Origin: Halorubrum salinum
Lineage (GTDB): Archaea; Halobacteriota; Halobacteria; Halobacteriales; Haloferacaceae
Assembly (NCBI RefSeq): GCF_024494575.1
Contig: NZ_JANHDO010000002.1
Coordinates: 434,001 to 498,000 of the forward strand
Length of the DNA: 64,000 bases
Direction of reading: 5' to 3'
In this document: piece by piece, positions 59,075-64,000 of the stretch
Layout: every line of letters begins with the position of its first letter
Numbering within the stretch: the first letter of the stretch is position 1
Translations under genes and position numbers: made by a program
The notes under the pieces: model-generated
Databases searched by the model: none
The model's input: the letters and a program-made list of their open reading frames with translations, nothing else
Told to the model about the DNA's origin: nothing

Positions 59075-60351
59075 GCCCCGGTGCCCCGGAGCCGTCCGAC
59101 CGCGACGCCCCGCTCGTCGACGTCGAAGACCTCGCCGTCGCCTTCGGTGACGTCTCCGTCGTCTCGGGCGTCGACCTCCGCGTCGACCGCGGCGACCTCG
59201 TCGGACTGGTCGGCCCGAACGGGGCCGGGAAGACCACGATCCTCCGGGCTATCAAGGGGACGATCACCCCGGACGCCGGTTCGGTCCGGCTCGACGGCGA
59301 GGCGGTCGCGGACCTCTCCGCGCGCCAGACCGGCCGCCGCGTCGCGAGCGTCCCCCAAGAGACGAACCTCGCGTTCGACTTCCGGGTGCGACACGTCGTG
59401 GAGATGGGTCGGACCCCTCACCTCGGGCGATTCGACGGCCACGGAGCCGACGACGAGCGCGCGGTCCGCGAGGCGATGGACGCCGCCGGCGTGTCTCGGT
59501 TCTCCGACCGGCCGATCACCGCGGTGTCCGGCGGCGAGCGACAGCGGGTGCTCCTCGCGCGGGCGCTGGCTCAAGAGACGCCCGCCCTGCTCCTCGATGA
59601 ACCCACCGCGAGTCTCGACGTGAACCACGCCGTCGAGACGCTCGAACTCGTCCGCGACCTCGTCGACGACGGGCGCGGCGCGCTCGCGGCGATCCACGAC
59701 CTCGACGCGGCCGCCCGGTACTGCGACGAACTCGTCGTCGTCGCGAACGGCGGCGTCCACGCCGCCGGGTCGCCGGAAGACGTGTTGACCGCGGAGACGC
59801 TGCGCGCGGCCTTCGACGCCGAGGCGTTCGTCGGCCGAAGTCCCGCGACCGGCGAGGCCGCGGTGACGGCGTTCGCCGCGGTCGACGCCGACGACCCCTC
59901 CGGAGAGACCGTGCAGTCCGGCACCCGCCGGATCCACGTCGTCGGGAGCGGCCGCGACGCGGCGAGGACGATCGCTCGACTCGCCGCCGCCGGTCACGAC
60001 TTGTCTGTCGGCGTCGTTCCCGCCGGCGACGCGGCCGCCGCGGTCGCCGCGGACGCTGGCGCGGCGGTCGTCTCCGCTCCGGCGTTCGAGCCGGTCGACG
60101 ACGAGACGCTGGAGGCCGCGGTCGCCCTCGCGAGCGAGGCAGACGTGACGGTCGCGGTCGGCGGGGATGCGGGACCGAACGCGCCCGTTCTCGCGGCCGC
60201 CGACCGCGTCGTCTCGGTCGACGGAGACGCGACCGACGAGGCGGTGCTGGCGGCGGTTCGCGAGTCCGGGTCCGAAAGCGGCGAGGGCGATCCGGAGACG
60301 GAGGGACGAGGACCGCCGATCGAACGCGGCGTGAGAGAAGCGATCGAGTGA
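59071..60351 (+). CDS. btuD: ABC transporter ATPase BtuD with C-terminal extension
   Basis: 426 aa from a TTG start at 59071, four bases before the btuC stop ends, so the start is decided by the overlap. The first 255 residues are an ABC ATPase: Walker A GPNGAGKTT, Q-loop VPQETNLAF, signature VSGGERQRVLLARAL, Walker B ALLLDEPTASLDV, switch AIHDLDAAARYCDE. The following about 150 residues (RRIHVVGSGRDAARTIARLA; GVVPAGDAAAAVAADAGAAVV) form a Rossmann-like domain absent from bacterial BtuD but typical of haloarchaeal ones; a regulatory or corrinoid-related role is unknown. Confidence 0.9.
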   Translation: MSPGAPEPSDRDAPLVDVEDLAVAFGDVSVVSGVDLRVDRGDLVGLVGPNGAGKTTILRAIKGTITPDAGSVRLDGEAVADLSARQTGRRVASVPQETNLAFDFRVRHVVEMGRTPHLGRFDGHGADDERAVREAMDAAGVSRFSDRPITAVSGGERQRVLLARALAQETPALLLDEPTASLDVNHAVETLELVRDLVDDGRGALAAIHDLDAAARYCDELVVVANGGVHAAGSPEDVLTAETLRAAFDAEAFVGRSPATGEAAVTAFAAVDADDPSGETVQSGTRRIHVVGSGRDAARTIARLAAAGHDLSVGVVPAGDAAAAVAADAGAAVVSAPAFEPVDDETLEAAVALASEADVTVAVGGDAGPNAPVLAAADRVVSVDGDATDEAVLAAVRESGSESGEGDPETEGRGPPIERGVREAIE

Positions 60352-60355
60352 CGCG

Positions 60356-61588
60356 CTACAGGAAGTGCTCGCGGGCGAAGGTGGCCAAAAGCGGGATGTC
60401 GTCGAGGTGAAGCAGCTTCGCCATCGCCCCGGTGTCGCCTTGATTCGCTTTTTCGAGCGTGTTCTCGTCGGTCGCGCGGAGGTCGCGCATGAACCGGTCG
60501 TACCGCTCGTTCGGCGCGAGGTACAGAAGGCGCGTGAGCATCAGCCGCGCTTTCATCCGCGGTGCGACGTCGCGGTGCCAGAGTCGCTCGTAGACGGCGA
60601 GGCTCTCCGCGTCGAGGCGGCGCTCGGAGTCGGTGAGGCAGCGGTCGACGGTGGCCGCGGCGGCGCGGGCCGACTTCATCCCCTTGTGGATCCCCTCGCC
60701 CCACAGCGGATCGATGGTGGGGACCGTGTCCCCGATCGCGAGGAAGCGGTCGGTGTGCATCTCGTCCGGCATCTGGATGTGGGCGGAGCCGCGGTGGACC
60801 TTCCCGTCGATCTGCTCGGCGTCGGCGAAGCGGGGGTCGCTGTCGACCCACTCGTTCAGGTAGCCGTCGACGGTCTGTCCCTCGTCTGCGAACTCGCGGT
60901 GACGGTCGTTCTGGATGTAACAGATGCCGACCTTCGCCGTGTCCTCGCCCGTGGCGAAGATCCACGAGTACCCCCCCGGGGCGATGTCGTGGTCGAGCCG
61001 GAGCATCATCGCCCGCCGCAGGTCGGCGTACTCCGGGTGGTTCATCTCGACGCCCTCCATCTCGTACTCGATCCCGATCGCCTGGTTCTCGCGTTCGAGA
61101 TCGACCACGTCGAGCGCGCTCGCGATCGGCGCGGCCGGCCCGGTCGCGTCGATCACGACCTCGGCGTAGACCTCCTCGTCGCCGTTGTACCTGACGCCCT
61201 CGACGACGCCGTCGTCGTCGAGGATCGGCCGCGAGACCCGCGCGTCGAACCGGTACTCCGCGCCGTTCTCCCGACCGTCCTCGACGAGGAACCGTTTGAA
61301 CTCCGCGAACTCCAACACCGCGCCGGGCTGGTAGCTCTCGTAGTAGCTGTTCGGCGACTCCAACACCACGTCGTCGGTGTACGACATCACCACGTCGTCG
61401 GGGATGCCGAACGCGGACATCATCGACGGGAAGGTGCCGGCGGTCGATTTGTTGCTCTGACGGGGGAACTCGGCCTCCGGCTCCGTTTCGAGGACGACGA
61501 CGTCGTAGCCGCGGGTCGCCAGATCGCGGGCGCACTGTGCCCCCGCCGGTCCAGCACCTGCGATCACGACGTCGTAGCGGTCAACCAT
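60356..61588 (-). CDS. geranylgeranyl reductase-family flavoprotein
   Basis: 410-aa FAD enzyme. Dinucleotide motif VVIAGAGPAGAQCARDLATRG (GAGPAG at 11-16), PRQSNKSTAGTFPSMMSAFG (FAD/substrate loop), VVIDATGPAAPIASALD, and the GGR signature RFLAIGDTVPTIDPLWGEGIHKGM. Archaeal geranylgeranyl reductases saturate the isoprenoid chains of archaeol lipids or related polyprenols; paralogues in haloarchaea may act on menaquinone, carotenoids or dolichol. Convergent with btuD (4-bp gap). The C-terminus (about 320-410) is helical. Confidence 0.85.
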   Translation of the reverse strand: MVDRYDVVIAGAGPAGAQCARDLATRGYDVVVLETEPEAEFPRQSNKSTAGTFPSMMSAFGIPDDVVMSYTDDVVLESPNSYYESYQPGAVLEFAEFKRFLVEDGRENGAEYRFDARVSRPILDDDGVVEGVRYNGDEEVYAEVVIDATGPAAPIASALDVVDLERENQAIGIEYEMEGVEMNHPEYADLRRAMMLRLDHDIAPGGYSWIFATGEDTAKVGICYIQNDRHREFADEGQTVDGYLNEWVDSDPRFADAEQIDGKVHRGSAHIQMPDEMHTDRFLAIGDTVPTIDPLWGEGIHKGMKSARAAAATVDRCLTDSERRLDAESLAVYERLWHRDVAPRMKARLMLTRLLYLAPNERYDRFMRDLRATDENTLEKANQGDTGAMAKLLHLDDIPLLATFAREHFL

Positions 61589-61703
61589 ATACCGGTGAAT
61601 ACGGACCCACGTAATTAGGCTTGCTGAAACCGGTCGTGACCGACCGCTGACCCCTCGCTACCGGCGTATTTTGGCCGAACAGAGAGGTCGGAATGCCCGC
61701 CGT

Positions 61704-64000
61704 TCATTCGCTCCCGACGACCGTCGCGCCCGAGACCTCGAACCGCGCTCCGCCCGACTCACCGGCGACCGCGTCGATCGACCACCCGTGCGCTTCGGCC
61801 ACTTCCCGCACGATCGTGAGCCCGAAGCCGGTTCCGTCGGGGTCCGTGGAGTAGCCCCCCTCGAACACGCGGTCTCGCTCGTCGGCACGGATTCCGACGC
61901 CGTCGTCTTCGATGAAAAATCCCGTCCGATCCGCGAGCGGTCCGACGGTGATCGACAGGGACGACCCGTCGGTCTCCGCCCTCTCGGCACGTCCGTGCTC
62001 GACGGCGTTCCGGAAGAGGTTCTCGAAGAGCTGTCGAAGCCGGCTCTCGTCGGCGTTGACCCGCGCGTCAGCCTCGACCGCGAGCGTCGCGTCACCGGTC
62101 TCGACCGTCCGCCACGCCGCCTCCGCCACGGCTTCGAGGCGAATCTCTTCTCGGTCCTCGACCGGCTTCCCTTCGCGCGCGACCGCGAGTAGATCGTCGA
62201 TGAGGACCTCCATGCGGTCGAGCGCGTTCGCGGCGTCGTCGAGCCGCGGGTCCTCACACGACTCCCTCGCGAGATCGAGGTTCCCGGCGGCCACGCGGAG
62301 CGGACTCCGCAGATCGTGGGAGACGAGGCTCGCGAACGCGTCGAGCCGCTCGTTCTGCCGTTCGAGTTCGCGCTCCCGCTCTTTTCGATCGCTGATATCG
62401 CGGATCACCCCGACGCGCGCGGCCCCGTCTTCCGACCCCGGAAGCGAGGTAAACCGGAGTTCGGCCGGTATCGTCTCGCCGTCTATCGTCCGGAAGTCGT
62501 ACTCGATCCGGGCGACGTCCTGGTCGCGTTGGGCCAGCGACTCGTACATCGCGGTCGTCTGTGCGATCACCTCGTCGCCGACGAGTTCGCGTATCGGTCT
62601 CCCGGTCAGCTCCTCGCGGCTCGCCCCCTTCATCTCCGCGTACGCGTCGTTGACGAAGTCGATCCGCCCCTCGTCGTCCAGCGTGTACACCGCGTCCGCG
62701 AGCGACTGAACGATCGTCTCGTACCGTTCGAGGTCGCGTTCGCGCGCGGCCCGCTCGCGGTTCCGGACCGCGCGGTGGACGATCTCCGCCACGTCGCTCG
62801 CGAACTCGACCTCGTCGTCGGTCCACTCGCGTCTCCCCCCGACGTGCTCGTGACAGACCATCCCGATCACGTCGCCGCCGGACCGGAGCGTCCCGTCGAG
62901 CAGCGCACCGACGTCCTGGTCCGCGAGGTAGTCCGCCAACTCGGCCGTTCGCGGGTCGCTCTCGGCGTCGTCGACGGCGACCGCGCGGTTCGTTTCGAGC
63001 GCCTCTAGGTACGTGGGGTGTTCGTCGATCCGCAACCGGGCTCCCGCGCCGTGTTCGCCGGCCTGACGGTCGTAGTCGCCGACGCAGTGAAGGACCCTTT
63101 CGGAAGTCTCCCCCTCCTCGATCGCCGGTTCGGGATCGGCCAACCAGACGTTGACGCGGTCGACGTCGAGCACCCGAGCGGTCGCCTCCGTGATCGTCCG
63201 GATCGCCGTCTCAAAGGAGCCGTCGGCCACCGCGTCGTCCGTGGCCAACCGGAGCAGCGTCTCCCGTTGCCGCCGCTGGCGCTGTCGCCGGCGCTTCGCG
63301 TCGGTCACGTCCACGCCGAACCCGGCGACTCGAACGACCGATCCCGTCTCGTCGCGGATCGGTTCGCCGCGGACCTCGACCCACCGCAGGGTGTCTTCAC
63401 TCGCCGTGACGCGGAACGTCAGCTCGACCGACTCGCCGGCTGTGAGCCGGTCCATGGCGTCTCGCACGCGTCCGCGGTCATCGGGATGGACGCCGTCGAG
63501 GAACGCGGTCGAATCCCTCTTCAGCTCGGCTATCGGCCGCTCCCACAGATCCTCGTAGGCGGCGCTCACGAACAGCAACTCGCCCCAGTCGGCGTCGAAG
63601 ACGAAGATGAGCTGATCGGTGTTGTCCGCGACCTCGACGAGCCGCTGTTCCGCGCGCCGACCGCGGAACTGCGATACGGCGTTCGTAACGCGGTTCGCGA
63701 GCAGTTCGTACTGCTCCGTGCCCGATTCCTTCTGGAGGTAGTCGGTCGCGCCGGCCCGGAGCGCCTCGCTCGCTACCGTCTCGGAACCCTTCCCCGTGAA
63801 CAGCACGAACGGGAGGTGCGGTCGGTCCTCACGGACGGCGCGGAGGAACTCGATCCCCGACCGTTCCGGCATGTCGTAATCGGACACCACGCAGTCGACG
63901 GTCGGTCCCTCGTCGAGCGCGTCGAGGCCCGCCGCGACCGACGCGACCGTCTCCACCGTGAACCGGTCGTCTATCCGCTCAAGGAAGGCCGCAGTGAGAT
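61704..64000 (-). CDS. hybrid sensor protein: receiver, PAS, GAF, PAS, histidine kinase (partial at right edge)
   Basis: The gene begins right of the window; 765 codons are visible, reading from residues LTAAFLERIDDRF at the edge. Order: end of a receiver domain (phosphoacceptor Asp in DCVVSDYDMPERSG; KES motif at YLQKESG), PAS 1 (LIFVFDADWGELLFVSAAYEDLW, then PAC WVEVRGEPI), GAF (TITEATARVLDVDRVNVWLAD), PAS 2 (ADAVYTLDDEGRIDFVNDAY), HisKA with phosphoacceptor His in LVSHDLRSPLRV, and HATPase (LFRNAVEHG; IEDDGVGI; GTGFGLTIVREV). Soluble, no membrane helices in view. Probably a stimulus sensor of the haloarchaeal receiver-PAS-kinase type. Confidence 0.92.
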   Translation of the reverse strand, partial: LTAAFLERIDDRFTVETVASVAAGLDALDEGPTVDCVVSDYDMPERSGIEFLRAVREDRPHLPFVLFTGKGSETVASEALRAGATDYLQKESGTEQYELLANRVTNAVSQFRGRRAEQRLVEVADNTDQLIFVFDADWGELLFVSAAYEDLWERPIAELKRDSTAFLDGVHPDDRGRVRDAMDRLTAGESVELTFRVTASEDTLRWVEVRGEPIRDETGSVVRVAGFGVDVTDAKRRRQRQRRQRETLLRLATDDAVADGSFETAIRTITEATARVLDVDRVNVWLADPEPAIEEGETSERVLHCVGDYDRQAGEHGAGARLRIDEHPTYLEALETNRAVAVDDAESDPRTAELADYLADQDVGALLDGTLRSGGDVIGMVCHEHVGGRREWTDDEVEFASDVAEIVHRAVRNRERAARERDLERYETIVQSLADAVYTLDDEGRIDFVNDAYAEMKGASREELTGRPIRELVGDEVIAQTTAMYESLAQRDQDVARIEYDFRTIDGETIPAELRFTSLPGSEDGAARVGVIRDISDRKERERELERQNERLDAFASLVSHDLRSPLRVAAGNLDLARESCEDPRLDDAANALDRMEVLIDDLLAVAREGKPVEDREEIRLEAVAEAAWRTVETGDATLAVEADARVNADESRLRQLFENLFRNAVEHGRAERAETDGSSLSITVGPLADRTGFFIEDDGVGIRADERDRVFEGGYSTDPDGTGFGLTIVREVAEAHGWSIDAVAGESGGARFEVSGATVVGSE

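Overview
The window is a GC-rich (roughly two thirds G+C or more) piece of a haloarchaeal chromosome. The evidence is strongly acidic proteins, 4-bp ATGA/GTGA gene overlaps, TATA boxes 25-28 nt before start codons (leaderless transcripts), Tat lipoprotein signals, a PGF-CTERM-type tail, and haloarchaeal families: FtsZ2 with its small RHH partner, a salactin-like actin, PstA with an extended N-terminus, and Cmi4. Gene content and order recall Haloferacales/Halorubrum-like genomes, but a genus cannot be fixed from the sequence alone. No rRNA, CRISPR array, insertion sequence or transposase was seen.

Layout. 1-5484: a lysine/diaminopimelate operon, dapA(end)-dapB-dapD-lysA-dapF-dapE, using the succinylase route. 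5522-8085: a NYN-domain nuclease diverging from a peptide-type ABC substrate-binding lipoprotein. 8090-11292: a minus-strand run of a degenerate AMP-ligase, a DUF5305-type membrane protein and a RecA/KaiC-like protein without a P-loop, followed by a divergent coiled-coil zinc-ribbon protein. 12683-14144: a membrane protein, tRNA-Gln(UUG) with a nearby copy of its 3' end, and a conserved hypothetical gene. 14231-15780: a two-gene operon of a FlaD/E-domain protein and a salactin-like actin. 15880-21809: a zinc-ribbon membrane protein, pantoate kinase, SRP54, Cmi4, and the biotin ECF transporter genes bioY-ecfA-ecfT behind a BirA-like operator. 21896-30302: an ETF:quinone oxidoreductase-like Fe-S protein, a small hypothetical gene, the pstSCAB phosphate transporter and a VOC-family protein. 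30428-35044: B12-dependent mutase subunit and MeaB chaperone, an alpha/beta hydrolase, a receiver-PAS protein and the tRNA thiolase NcsA.

35117-43107 is an accessory-looking block between ncsA and ftsZ2. It holds a coupled PTPS/glycosyltransferase/methyltransferase operon, an alkaline-phosphatase-superfamily protein, an oxidoreductase-aldo/keto reductase fusion, a small membrane protein, a CDP-alcohol phosphatidyltransferase and a medium-chain dehydrogenase without zinc ligands. 43274-50773 is the cell-division and chromosome region: ftsZ2, a 59-aa RHH regulator with a repeated candidate operator, a second RHH-zinc-ribbon protein, a coiled-coil protein, smc and scpA. 50856-64000: a membrane glycosyltransferase, a glutamate-cysteine-ligase-like protein, ATP-dependent DNA ligase, a UlaG-like metallo-hydrolase, the BtuFCD corrinoid importer with a shared divergent promoter, a geranylgeranyl-reductase-like flavoprotein, and a hybrid sensor kinase that runs off the right edge.

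How the genes fit together: corrinoid import (BtuFCD) could supply the mutase B12 subunit; the phosphate, biotin and peptide importers are nutrient uptake; FtsZ2, SMC/ScpA, the actin homologue and DNA ligase cover division, chromosome organisation and repair. The least explained parts are the actin/FlaD-E pair, the RHH-ftsZ2 control region, the 8-kb PTPS block and the degenerate-enzyme run at 8-11 kb.
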